64,000 nucleotides of DNA from assembly GCF_900460215.1 (NCBI RefSeq), contig NZ_UHIA01000003.1, positions 310,001 through 374,000 of the forward strand, read 5' to 3'. A program made the translations under genes and the position numbers. Shown one piece after another: positions 8,555 to 17,262 of the stretch (positions are counted from its first letter, which is position 1; each line of letters starts with the position of its first letter). The notes under the pieces are model-generated. The model did no database searches, was not told the origin of the DNA, and saw only the letters and a list, made by a program, of their open reading frames with translations. This DNA comes from Suttonella indologenes. Lineage in GTDB: Bacteria > Pseudomonadota > Gammaproteobacteria > Cardiobacteriales > Cardiobacteriaceae.

Positions 8555-8586
8555 AGGGAGGGGTTTCAACCAATAAGGAAATTTTG
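8459..8586 (+). promoter_or_regulatory. Structured leader element copy 2 (afuA operon)
   Basis: It begins ATGTTTCAAC. Hairpin 1 (8465-8505) has 13-bp arms CAACACACAGAGC / GCTCTGTGTGTTG and a loop containing ACATAAAGCG. Then come CCCTGAATTGGAA, CTCCCACAAGATTAT, hairpin 2 (8546-8561, CCTCCC-TAAA-GGGAGG), GGTTTCAACC and AATAAGGA, which is the afuA Shine-Dalgarno. Hairpin 1 has the same length and loop core as copy 1, but both arms differ in a compensating way, which supports a selected secondary structure. Confidence 0.6.
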
Positions 8587-9627
8587 ATGAAATTAACAGT
8601 CGTCTCTTTTTCAATTGCTTCTGCCGTTTTAGCCGCCGGATTAGCGCTATCCGCCCCCGCACAAGCCAAAGGTCGCCTAGTCGTTTATTGCAGCGCCACC
8701 AATGAAATGTGCGAAGCCATCACAAAAACCTTCAGCGAAAAATACGATGTAAAAACCTCATTTATCCGCAACGGCTCGGGCAGCACCTTTGCCAAAATCG
8801 AAGCGGAAAAAAACAATCCGCAAGCCGACGTATGGTACGGCGGCACGCTCGACCCGCAGGCACAAGCCGCTGAAATGGGACTGCTGCAAGCCTATCGCTC
8901 ACCGCTTATCGACCAAATCATCGAACGCTTCCAAGACCCTGCCAAAACCAAAGGCAATTACACCTCGGCGGTCTATATGGGCATTTTGGGCTTTGGCGTA
9001 AACACCGAACGTCTGAAAAAATTAGGCATCGAAGACATGCCGAAATGCTGGAAAGACCTCAGCAATCCTAAATTAAAAGACGAAGTCCAAATCGCCGACC
9101 CGCAAAGCTCCGGCACCGCCTACACCGCCATCGCCACCTTCGTGCAATTGTGGGGCGAAGAACAAGCTTTTGAATACTTTAAACAACTGCATCCCAATAT
9201 CTCGCAATACACCAAATCCGGCATCACACCCTCCAACAGCACCGCGCGCGGCGAAGCTACCGTAGGCATCGGCTTCCTGCATGATTACGCCGTGCAAAAA
9301 CAAGGCGGCGCACCGATTGAAATGATCGTTCCCTGCGAAGGCACAGGCTATGAACTCGGCGGCTTGAGCATCATCAAAGGTGCGCGCAACGTCGATAATG
9401 CCAAACTCTTCGTGGACTTCGTCTTATCGGCGGAAGGGCAGGAAACCGCTTGGAAAAAAGGCAATGCCCATCAAATCCTGACCAATACCACCGCCGAACA
9501 ATCGCCCACCGCCTTCGACCCGAGCCAGCTCAATTTAATCAATTACGACTTTGAAAAATACGGCGTCGCCGAAGAACGCAAACGCCTGATTGAAAAATGG
9601 GTCAATGAAGTCAAGCTCGCCAAATAA
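8587..9627 (+). CDS. afuA: ABC transporter substrate-binding protein, AfuA-like (paralogue 1)
   Basis: 346 residues with a Sec signal peptide cleaved after ALSAPAQA (mature from Lys28). It is a periplasmic type II binding protein of the FbpA/AfuA superfamily. The iron-binding tandem tyrosines of FbpA are absent; the corresponding region reads GIGFLHDYAV. Ser64, His232, Asp233 and Glu256 become 37, 205, 206 and 229 in mature numbering. From memory these are the hexose-phosphate ligands described for Actinobacillus AfuA, so sugar-phosphate uptake is favoured over iron. It is the first gene of a four-gene operon. The ATG at 8587 follows AAGGA supplied by the leader element. Confidence 0.85.
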   Translation: MKLTVVSFSIASAVLAAGLALSAPAQAKGRLVVYCSATNEMCEAITKTFSEKYDVKTSFIRNGSGSTFAKIEAEKNNPQADVWYGGTLDPQAQAAEMGLLQAYRSPLIDQIIERFQDPAKTKGNYTSAVYMGILGFGVNTERLKKLGIEDMPKCWKDLSNPKLKDEVQIADPQSSGTAYTAIATFVQLWGEEQAFEYFKQLHPNISQYTKSGITPSNSTARGEATVGIGFLHDYAVQKQGGAPIEMIVPCEGTGYELGGLSIIKGARNVDNAKLFVDFVLSAEGQETAWKKGNAHQILTNTTAEQSPTAFDPSQLNLINYDFEKYGVAEERKRLIEKWVNEVKLAK

Positions 9628-9640
9628 ACGGGAGCGCAAC

Positions 9641-10675
9641 ATGAAAGCAATACCATTCTGCCTGCACCTGTCGGTACTGGCGATTGCCGGTGCTCTGCTA
9701 TCCTCAACCGCTGCTGCCGAAGGGCGGCTGGTGGTTTACTGCAGCGCGCAAAATACGATGTGCGAACAGGAAGTGCTGGCATTTGAAAGCAAATACAAGG
9801 TCAAAACCAGCTTTATCCGCGGCGGCACGGGCAGCATCTTGGCAAGAATTGATGCGGAAAAAGGCAATCCCCAAGGCGACGTTTGGTATGGCGGCACATT
9901 AGACCCGCATTCCCAAGCCGGCGAAATGGGCTTGCTCGAGGCGTATCAATCGCCGAATCTGCAATATATTCCGGACGAGCTAAAAGACCCCGCCAAAAGA
10001 AAAGGCAATTACACCTCGGCGATTTATCTCGGCGTATTAGGTTTCGGCGTCAATACCGAACGCTTGGCGAAATTAAATCTTCCCGTACCCAAATGCTGGA
10101 AAGATTTAACCGACCCACGCTTTAAAAATGAAATCCAATCCGCCGACCCGCAAAGCTCGGGAACCGCCTACACCGCATTGGCAACCTTTATTCAATTATG
10201 GGGCGAAGACGCCGCATTTAAATATTTAAGCGCCTTGCATCAAAACGTATCGCAATACACCAAATCGGGCAATACGGCGACGCGCAACACCGCCCGCGGC
10301 GAAGCCTCCATCGGCATCGGCTTCTTGCACGAACATTCCATCGAGCAAGAAAAAGGCGCGCCGGTCGAATTGGTCGTACCCTGCGAAGGCACGGGCTATG
10401 AAATCGGCGGCGTCAGCCTGATTAAAGGCGCGCGCAATCAGGAAAATGCCAAGCTGTTTATCGATTGGGCATTGTCAAAAGAAGCGCAGGAGCTTTCATG
10501 GCAAAAAGGCGAAACCCATCAAATCCTTACCAATTCGCAAGCGCAGCAATCGCCCTATTCTTTAGATTTCAAATCCATCAATTTGATTGATTATGATTTT
10601 GACAAATACGGCTCAAGCGAAGAACGCAAGCGTTTAATTTCAAAATGGCTGGATAAGGTAAAATTAGCTAAATAA
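9641..10675 (+). CDS. afuA: ABC transporter substrate-binding protein, AfuA-like (paralogue 2)
   Basis: 344 residues with a signal peptide ending SSTAAA (mature from Glu27), 13 bases after the first paralogue. The ATG at 9641 has GGGAGCG upstream; an upstream in-frame ATG at 9590 lies inside the previous gene. It shares most motifs with its neighbour (ADPQSSGTAYTA, CEGTGYE), so it arose by tandem duplication. Two putative ligand residues differ: Thr63 where paralogue 1 has Ser64, and Glu231 (FLHEHS) where it has Asp233. The pair may give one transporter two ligand specificities. An attenuator-like hairpin follows. Confidence 0.85.
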   Translation: MKAIPFCLHLSVLAIAGALLSSTAAAEGRLVVYCSAQNTMCEQEVLAFESKYKVKTSFIRGGTGSILARIDAEKGNPQGDVWYGGTLDPHSQAGEMGLLEAYQSPNLQYIPDELKDPAKRKGNYTSAIYLGVLGFGVNTERLAKLNLPVPKCWKDLTDPRFKNEIQSADPQSSGTAYTALATFIQLWGEDAAFKYLSALHQNVSQYTKSGNTATRNTARGEASIGIGFLHEHSIEQEKGAPVELVVPCEGTGYEIGGVSLIKGARNQENAKLFIDWALSKEAQELSWQKGETHQILTNSQAQQSPYSLDFKSINLIDYDFDKYGSSEERKRLISKWLDKVKLAK

Positions 10676-10687
10676 TCGCTGTATCGG

Positions 10688-10724
10688 AAAGGAATATCGG
10701 CTTTAAGGCGATATTCCTTTCTTT
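10688..10724 (+). terminator. Intra-operon terminator/attenuator
   Basis: A perfect 12-bp stem (AAAGGAATATCG / CGATATTCCTTT) with a 9-nt loop, followed by CTTTT, lies between the second binding-protein gene and the permease. It would reduce read-through and raise binding protein relative to membrane components. Confidence 0.75.
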
Positions 10725-10750
10725 TAATGAACATCTATCTGTGAGGAATC

Positions 10751-12805
10751 ATGCACGCCAAAAAATCTTCCTTTTTCGCTTCGCCCGTTTTTTGGATCTC
10801 GCTTGCCCTGCTGGCATTTATGGCATTACCGTCGCGCGCATTGGACTATGGTCTGTTCGAAGCCACCGCCGACGAATTATACGAAGCCATGGGCTGGTCA
10901 TCTCTTAATATCAGCATTCTGTGGTTTTTGCCCCTGCTCAGCTTTTTATTCACGCCCAAATTGAAATATGCCGTCGAAAAACAAGCGAAATTAGATTTGA
11001 TACTGGTCGCCGGCATCAGCCTGTTTACCTTTATTTCCGCCACATGGCTGAAAGTCAGCATGGGATATGCCGTGATTGTTCAAATCATCAGCCTCACAGC
11101 CATTGCCACCGTCGCTTTAGCGAATTTAAAAATCATGCAGGGCGACAAATTCATCATCGCCTCGCTTATCTCTATCATCTTATTGATTTTCTTCTTTATC
11201 GTATATCCCACCGTCGCCATCTTGATTTCCATGTTTTACGACGGGGATAACTTCGCGCCCCAGCAAGTATTGCGCATATTGAACCAAAGCTATATTGTCC
11301 GCGTGATTAGCAACTCGCTGTTTTTATCCGCATTTGTAGGCATCATCTCCACCGTCTTCGGCTTGGCTTTCGCCCTCTATACCACTCGCATCGCGCAGCG
11401 CACGGCATTCATCGGCAAAATCTTCTCCATTCTTCCGATTGTAACCCCGCCCTTTGTAGTCGGCTTGGGCGTTACCCTCATGCTCGGACGCTCAGGCTAT
11501 GTCACGGAATTTTTAACCGGCTTCGGCTTTACCAAAACCAACTGGCTTTACGGCTTTAACGGCATTGCGATTGCGCAAATCCTCGCCTTTACGCCGCTCT
11601 CCTTTATGGTGCTTGACGGCGCATTAAAATCCATTCACCCCTCCATCGAAGAAGCCTCTTATACCTTGCGCGCCAACCGCTACCAAACCTTCTTTCGCAT
11701 CATCTTCCCCTTATTGCGTCCTGCATTGGCGAACTCCTTCCTGCTCGTCTTCATTCAATCGCTGGCAGATTTTAGTAACCCCTTAGTATTAGGCGGCAGC
11801 TTCGACGTTATCGCCACGCAAATTTACTTCTACATTGCCGGCTCGCAATTGGACTACGCCTCAGCCAGCACCCTCGGCTCGATATTGCTCATCTTCTCCT
11901 TACTGGTATTTATCGTGCAATATCTGTGGATTGGCAACCGTTCCTACGTAACCGTCTCCGGTAAATCCTACCGCGGCGACGTGCAAGACCTGCCGCCCAG
12001 CCTCAAATACCTCATCATCTTCCTGCTCGGTTTTTGGGTCATTTTCAACATGGTCTTATACGGCAGCATCTTCTACGGCAGCTTTACCGTCAACTGGGGC
12101 GTGGACTACAGCCTCACGCTGAAAAACTACAGCCTGCTCTTCGGACAAAGCCTCAGCGACGGCGCATGGCCTTCCCTGCTCAACACCCTGCTCTATGCTG
12201 GCATCGCCGCCCCGCTAACCGCCCTGTTCGGACTGCTCATCGCCTACATCGTGGTACGCAAAGACTTCCAAGGCAAAAAATCCCTAGAATTTTTGACCAT
12301 GCTCTGCTTTGCCGTCCCCGGCACCGTTGCCGGCGTCTCCTACATCCTCGCCTTCAACAGCGCCCCGCTCTACATCACCGGCACAGGCGTCATCATCATC
12401 ATCTCCATGGTCATGCGCGATCTGCCTATCGGTATGCGCGCCGCCATTGCAGGCTTAGGGCAACTCGACAAATCCTTAGACGAAGCCTCGCTATCCTTAA
12501 AAGGCAATTCCCTAAAAACCATTTACTACGTCGTCCTGCCGCTCTTAAAGCCCGCCCTGCTCTCGGCATTAGTTACCAGCTTCGTGCGCGCCATGACCAC
12601 CGTCAGCGCCATCGTCTTCTTGGTTACCGCCGACACCCGCGTGGCGACAGCCTACATCCTCAACCGCGTTGAAGACGGCGAATACGGCATCGCCATTGCC
12701 TACGGCTCGATACTCATCGTCGTCATGATGGCAATCATCTTATTCTTTGACTGGATCGTCGGCGATACCCGCATCAGCCGCTCCAAAGCCAAAACCATGA
12801 ACTAA
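10751..12805 (+). CDS. afuB: ABC transporter permease, fused two-domain (AfuB/FbpB type)
   Basis: 684 residues forming both membrane halves in one chain, as in FbpB/AfuB. After four N-terminal helices (residues ~12-160), half one has its EAA loop at EEASYTLRANRYQTFFRI (~300). Half two has its loop at DEASLSLKGNSLKTIYYV (~580). Each half is a BPD_transp_1 domain coupling to the ATPase. GAGGAATC precedes the ATG. It lies between the binding proteins and the ATPase and completes a sugar-phosphate or ferric importer. Confidence 0.9.
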   Translation: MHAKKSSFFASPVFWISLALLAFMALPSRALDYGLFEATADELYEAMGWSSLNISILWFLPLLSFLFTPKLKYAVEKQAKLDLILVAGISLFTFISATWLKVSMGYAVIVQIISLTAIATVALANLKIMQGDKFIIASLISIILLIFFFIVYPTVAILISMFYDGDNFAPQQVLRILNQSYIVRVISNSLFLSAFVGIISTVFGLAFALYTTRIAQRTAFIGKIFSILPIVTPPFVVGLGVTLMLGRSGYVTEFLTGFGFTKTNWLYGFNGIAIAQILAFTPLSFMVLDGALKSIHPSIEEASYTLRANRYQTFFRIIFPLLRPALANSFLLVFIQSLADFSNPLVLGGSFDVIATQIYFYIAGSQLDYASASTLGSILLIFSLLVFIVQYLWIGNRSYVTVSGKSYRGDVQDLPPSLKYLIIFLLGFWVIFNMVLYGSIFYGSFTVNWGVDYSLTLKNYSLLFGQSLSDGAWPSLLNTLLYAGIAAPLTALFGLLIAYIVVRKDFQGKKSLEFLTMLCFAVPGTVAGVSYILAFNSAPLYITGTGVIIIISMVMRDLPIGMRAAIAGLGQLDKSLDEASLSLKGNSLKTIYYVVLPLLKPALLSALVTSFVRAMTTVSAIVFLVTADTRVATAYILNRVEDGEYGIAIAYGSILIVVMMAIILFFDWIVGDTRISRSKAKTMN

Positions 12806-12819
12806 AACAGGTAAACAAA

Positions 12820-13869
12820 ATGGATAAAGACTTCTTAGTACTAAAAAACATCAATAAAACCTTCGGCAAAAACGTCGTCATCGACGATCTCTCGCTCAAC
12901 ATCAAACGCGGTTCAATGGTTACCCTGCTCGGCCCCTCAGGCTGCGGCAAAACCACCGTCCTACGCCTAGTCGCAGGACTGGAAAGCCCCACAAGAGGGG
13001 AAATCTTCATCGACGGCGAAAACGTTACCAAAACCTCCATCCAACACCGCGACATCTGCATCGTCTTCCAATCCTATGCCCTCTTCCCGCACATGTCGAT
13101 CGGCGATAACGTCGCCTACGGACTGCGCATGCAAAACATCGCCGCGCAAGAACGCCGCCAACGCGTCCAAGAAGCCTTGGAACTCGTCGATCTGGCAGGC
13201 TTTGAAAACCGCTACGTCGACCAAATCTCAGGCGGACAACAGCAGCGCGTCGCCCTTGCCCGCGCCCTCATCCTCAAACCCAAAGTCCTACTCTTTGACG
13301 AACCCCTCAGTAACCTAGATGCCAACCTGCGCCGCTCCATGCGCGAAAAAATCCGCCAACTGCAACAAAGCCTCGGCATTACCTCCTTATACGTCACCCA
13401 CGACCAAAGCGAAGCCTTTGCCGTCTCGGACGAAGTCATCGTCATGGACAAAGGCAACATCATGCAAAAAGCTCCCGCTAAAGAACTCTATCTGCGTCCC
13501 AACTCCCTCTTCCTTGCCAACTTCATGGGCGAAAGCAGCATCTTTGAAGGCGAACTCAAACAAGGCGAAATTTGCATCAACAACTACTGCCTGCCCTTCC
13601 CGCAAGCCGCCGGCTTCAACATCGAAGACGGCGAATGCCTCATCGGCATCCGACCGGAAGCCGTCCGTCTCAGCAACACGGGCGAAGCCGCGCAAGCCTG
13701 CACCATCAGCAGCGCCGTTTACATGGGCAACCACTGGGAAATCATCGCCGAATGGGCAGGAAAGCCCCTGCTCATCAACTGCAACCCTGAAGATTTCGAC
13801 CCCGAAGCCAAACAAGCCTTTGTCCACCTTCTCACGCAAGGCATCTTCCTGCTGAAAAAAGAATCGTAA
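12820..13869 (+). CDS. afuC: ABC transporter ATP-binding protein (AfuC/FbpC type)
   Basis: 349 residues. Walker A is GPSGCGKTT (~38-46), the Q-loop is IVFQSYALFPH, the signature is SGGQQQR (~138), Walker B is VLLFDEP and the switch His is in YVTHDQSEA. A C-terminal TOBE-like regulatory domain spans about 240-345. It starts 14 bases after afuB and energises that permease. The operon ends at the hairpin at 13926. Confidence 0.92.
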   Translation: MDKDFLVLKNINKTFGKNVVIDDLSLNIKRGSMVTLLGPSGCGKTTVLRLVAGLESPTRGEIFIDGENVTKTSIQHRDICIVFQSYALFPHMSIGDNVAYGLRMQNIAAQERRQRVQEALELVDLAGFENRYVDQISGGQQQRVALARALILKPKVLLFDEPLSNLDANLRRSMREKIRQLQQSLGITSLYVTHDQSEAFAVSDEVIVMDKGNIMQKAPAKELYLRPNSLFLANFMGESSIFEGELKQGEICINNYCLPFPQAAGFNIEDGECLIGIRPEAVRLSNTGEAAQACTISSAVYMGNHWEIIAEWAGKPLLINCNPEDFDPEAKQAFVHLLTQGIFLLKKES

Positions 13870-13925
13870 AACAAGCGCTACGCATGAGAAGAACTGATGC
13901 GCTAGCGTCCGCAATAAAGACACAT

Positions 13926-13955
13926 CGGCAAGCGCCAAATTTGCTTGCCGTTTTG
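13926..13955 (+). terminator. Rho-independent terminator of the afu operon
   Basis: Eight-bp stem CGGCAAGC / GCTTGCCG with a 9-nt loop, followed by TTTT. Confidence 0.75.
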
Positions 13956-14005
13956 CTATAGCCGGAGAAGTGGAAAAGCAGTACAAGATAAGCCAAGGCC
14001 GTAAT

Positions 14006-15001
14006 AACCTGAGTTCGGGATAAGCCACCTCTATTTAGCAGCCGCCAAAGCATTCTTCCCAAACATCTGCGGCTTATACGCAAACAAGCAATATGCCGTT
14101 AATCCAGAAATCAGATTCAACAAAAATCCCTTCTCTGAACGATGGCGAGTATGTTCAATTTGGCATAGATTCTTTAACTGATCAAAAATCGTTTCAACAA
14201 CACATCTTTGTTTTAACAACCTTTTTTGTTCAGGACTTTGGGGCGGGGATTTCATATTCTTTTTCTTGCCTGTCAGTAAAGTGATGTTGTATCTCTTTTC
14301 TAAGCAATCGCTTAACTCTTTGCTGATATAGCTCTATCCCCAACCAACAATCCAAACAGTTTGTTTGCCATTTGTCGTAAGCCTTTACGGTCATCAACAT
14401 TGCCTGGCGTTAGGCAGAAATTGACTAGCTCTCCTACATGATTAAACACTGCATGAAGTTTGAATCCATAGAACCAACCCATGCTGCTTTTGCCACGTTG
14501 AGCAATGTTTTTAAACACTTTATGCCTATGAATTCGACGATTGTGGCAAACAGATAAGATGGTGGAATCCACGATACTGATGCCTGTACATTTCCCCATT
14601 TGAGTACTGAGAAAAACCAACATAGCAGGTAATGCACGTTGTGCTAATTCGATAAATCGATTGTAGCTTGGCATGGTGGGGAATGCTGTTTTCCAAATGG
14701 TTTTAATTTGCCATAGATAGTAGCTTTTGAAATCACGCATGCGGATATGATGGAAATAGATCCATACGGTAATGATTTCGGAAGTACTGATAGAGGCTTT
14801 TCGGTTTCTGCTGTTGGGTTTGCTGATGAGTGTGCGGTTAAAGTCTGCTTCAAATGTTTTACAAAAATCATCTACTTGGCAGAAAAGTGTTGTAAGATGT
14901 TCCATGTTAAAGGGCTTTTGTGATGGTTTGTTTTGTCAAAACAGTAGATTATCACAATTGCTCTTTATTTTTTAGTGGGGTGCTTATCCCGAACTCAGGT
15001 T
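14006..15001 (-). mobile_element. IS982-family element, copy 1
   Basis: 996 bp bounded by inverted repeats AACCTGAGTTCGGGATAAG and its complement. It is nearly identical to the elements at 16196-17193 and 35857-36944, and carries one leftward transposase gene. No clear target-site duplication is visible. It lies inverted relative to copy 2. Confidence 0.85.
14031..14905 (-). pseudogene. IS982-family transposase, frameshifted
   Basis: The N-terminal frame (197 codons, starts MEHLTTLFCQVDDFCK) has the IS982 features IVDSTILSV and SSMGWFYGFKLH. At ~14331 one G is missing relative to the other copies (GATAGAGCTATATC versus GATAGAGGCTATATC), so the product ends VGDRAISAKS. The rest (MKSPPQSPEQKR...) continues in another frame. 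Inactive unless the frame is rescued. Confidence 0.85.
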
Positions 15002-15032
15002 ATTATAGGTTGGTATTTATACCCGACGCAAT

Positions 15033-15062
15033 AAAAATGCACCCGAATTCAGGTGCATTTTT
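15033..15062 (-). terminator. Rho-independent terminator
   Basis: Perfect 11-bp stem AAAAATGCACC / GGTGCATTTTT with an 8-nt loop, just downstream of the leftward binding-protein gene. Confidence 0.85.
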
Positions 15063-15085
15063 GGTTTTGAATGGATAGGCAATGC

Positions 15086-15862
15086 TTATTTCACAAATAA
15101 ATCGCCCCACCATTTTTTCAATAAGGCATCAATGGTGCCGTCGGCTTTCATTTCTTTAATAGTTTTATCCATTTTTTCTTTGAGTTCCGGATGATTTTTA
15201 TTAATTAGAAAAGCAATCCGATCTTGTCCGAACGTATTGTCAATCACGCTTTTTAAATTATATTCTTTATAGGTGTTGACATAGCCCAGAATGATAATAT
15301 CGTCGTTAATGGTGGCATCGGCTTTGCCGCGAATGACGTCTTTGACCGCCAAAAAGCTGGTAGGCACGCTTTTAATGCTGCCGTCGTTGTCATGCTCAGC
15401 TTTTAATTCTTTCAGCCATTTTTCATGTGTGAAACCGCCTTGCACCATCACGGTTTTATCTTTTAAATCTTGCCAGGTTTTGATGCTCTCGTCTTTGGTG
15501 ACAATAGTTAAAGGGCTGCCAATAAAATACGGTTCACTGTAGAGAAAGATTTTTTCGCGCTCGGCGGTGATACTCAAAGCTGCCGCCATCACATCTGCTT
15601 TGCCTGCCTGCAGGCTATCAAAGCCTTGACTGATGCTGCCAATCACTTCTTCGCGAATATCCAAGCCGGAGCGTTTTTTGATTTCGGCGATTAAATCGCT
15701 CTCAAATCCTGCAATTTTGCCTTCATCGCTCATATAGCTGAGCGGCTCGACGTGCAATACGCGCAGCATTTGATAATGACCGGGCGTTTGTGCTTGAGCA
15801 GTTAAGCTACTGAATAACAAAGCACAAGAAAGTACTTGTAAAATTTTTTTGCTATGAAACAT
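15086..15862 (-). CDS. Family 3 ABC substrate-binding protein (polar amino-acid type)
   Basis: 258 residues with a signal peptide (MFHSKKILQVLSCALLFSS, cleavage near AQAQ). The SBP_bac_3 fold is shown by GFESDLIAEIKKRSG, the ligand-region motif ALSITAEREKIFLYSEPY and DVMAAA. Such proteins deliver amino acids to an inner-membrane ABC permease, but no permease or ATPase gene is adjacent. It is a solitary gene between two inverted IS982 copies, so it either pairs with a transporter elsewhere or was carried here. Ligand unknown. Confidence 0.85.
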   Translation of the reverse strand: MFHSKKILQVLSCALLFSSLTAQAQTPGHYQMLRVLHVEPLSYMSDEGKIAGFESDLIAEIKKRSGLDIREEVIGSISQGFDSLQAGKADVMAAALSITAEREKIFLYSEPYFIGSPLTIVTKDESIKTWQDLKDKTVMVQGGFTHEKWLKELKAEHDNDGSIKSVPTSFLAVKDVIRGKADATINDDIIILGYVNTYKEYNLKSVIDNTFGQDRIAFLINKNHPELKEKMDKTIKEMKADGTIDALLKKWWGDLFVK

Positions 15863-15996
15863 GGTATTTCCTTCATAAAGTAAAAACCGCTTGGCGGCGG
15901 AGAAGCGCTCAAACCTTGCTTTGCTTTTTACTCATCACCGCTCAAGCGGCGGCAAAGTCTCGGTTTGAATATAGACGAAATATTACTTAACCTGAG

Positions 15997-16195
15997 GGTA
16001 GTGCATCAAAAAGTATGCTAATACAAAACAAGCTGAGAAATTGATAAAATAGTGAAATGCAAATCACACTATACATCAACTGTCCAGCCTGTCTAGGTGA
16101 CAGTATAAAGAAAAACGGCAAAAAAAACTATGGCAAACAAAACTACCAATGCAAAGATTGCAAACGGCAATTTATTGGCGGTTATGCCTTAACCT
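15997..16195 (+). mobile_element. IS1-like element remnant, 5' part only
   Basis: A GGTAGTGCATCAAAAAGT left end, resembling IS1-type termini, is followed by an InsA-like reading frame that is cut by the left end of IS982 copy 2. Nothing matching the 3' half is visible beyond that copy. Confidence 0.55.
16057..16195 (+). pseudogene. InsA-like zinc-finger fragment of an IS1-family transposase
   Basis: The fragment begins MQITLYINCPACLGDS and continues to YQCKDCKRQFIGGYA. The CPxC...CxxC pattern and KNGK / QNYQC spacing match the InsA zinc-ribbon N-terminus. The frame ends as it enters IS982 copy 2. Confidence 0.65.
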
Positions 16196-17193
16196 AACCT
16201 GAGTTCGGGATAAGCACCCCACTAAAAAATAAAGAGCAATTGTGATAATCTACTGTTTTGACAAAACAAACCATCACAAAAGCCCTTTAACATGGAACAT
16301 CTTACAACACTTTTCTGCCAAGTAGATGATTTTTGTAAAACATTTGAAGCAGACTTTAAACCGCACACTCATCAGCAAACCCAACAGCAGAAACCGAAAA
16401 GCCTCTATCAGCACTTGCGAAATCATTACCGTATGGATCTATTTCCACCATATTCGCATACGTGATTTCAAAAGCTACTATCTATGGCAAATTAAAACCA
16501 TTTGGAAAACAGCATTCCCCACCATGCCAAGCTACAATCGATTTATCAAATTAGCACAACGTGCATTACCTGCTATGTTGGTTTTTCTCAGTACTCAAAT
16601 GGGGAAATGTACAGGCATCAGTATCGTGGATTCCACCATCTTATCTGTTTGCCACAATCGTCGAATTCATAGGCATAAAGTGTTTAAAAACATTGCTCAA
16701 CGTGGCAAAAGCAGCATGGGTTGGTTCTATGGATTCAAACTTCATGCAGTGTTTAATCATGTAGGAGAGCTAGTCAATTTCTGCCTAACGCCAGGCAATG
16801 TTGATGACCGTAAAGGCTTACGACAAATGGCAAACAAACTGTTTGGATTGTTGGTTGGGGATAGAGGCTATATCAGCAAAGAGTTAAGCGATTGCTTAGA
16901 AAAGAGATACAACATCACTTTACTGACAGGCAAGAAAAAGAATATGAAATCCCCGCCCCAAAGTCCTGAACAAAAAAGGTTGTTAAAACAAAGATGTGTT
17001 GTTGAAACGATTTTTGATCAGTTAAAGAATCTATGCCAAATTGAACATACTCGCCATCGTTCGGAGAAGGGATTTTTGTTGAATCTGATTTCTGGATTAA
17101 CGGCATATTGCTTGTTTGCGTATAAGCCGCAGATGTTTGGGAAGAATGCTTTGGCGGCTGCTAAATAGAGGTGGCTTATCCCGAACTCAGGTT
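16196..17193 (+). mobile_element. IS982-family element, copy 2
   Basis: 998 bp with the same terminal inverted repeats as copy 1, in the opposite orientation. It interrupts the IS1-like remnant on its left. Its right end is the left border of the CDI island. Confidence 0.85.
16292..17168 (+). pseudogene. IS982-family transposase with a 1-base insertion
   Basis: Relative to copy 3 there is one extra A near 16358 (GACTTTAAACCG versus GACTTTAACCG), which shifts the frame after codon 22. An internal ATG at 16326 opens a 280-residue frame that recovers the correct reading (NRTLISKPNSRN...) and contains the whole catalytic part, IVDSTIL through GDRGYISKEL. A shortened, possibly functional protein is conceivable. 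Confidence 0.75.
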
Positions 17194-17262
17194 AATTTTA
17201 TATATTTTGTATAATTAATGGATATTTTTAATAACATTGACAAACACTAGAACTTACAATAG

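Noticed and set aside
8587..10675. Ferric-iron binding proteins (FbpA)
   Set aside because: The tandem-Tyr iron ligands are missing and AfuA-like polar residues are at the expected positions; kept only as an alternative.
13960..14005. Another MITE left end (CTATAGCCGGAGAAGTGG) cut by IS982 copy 1
   Set aside because: No matching right terminus was found beyond the IS; a weak similarity to 4190-4225 is too short to support an element.
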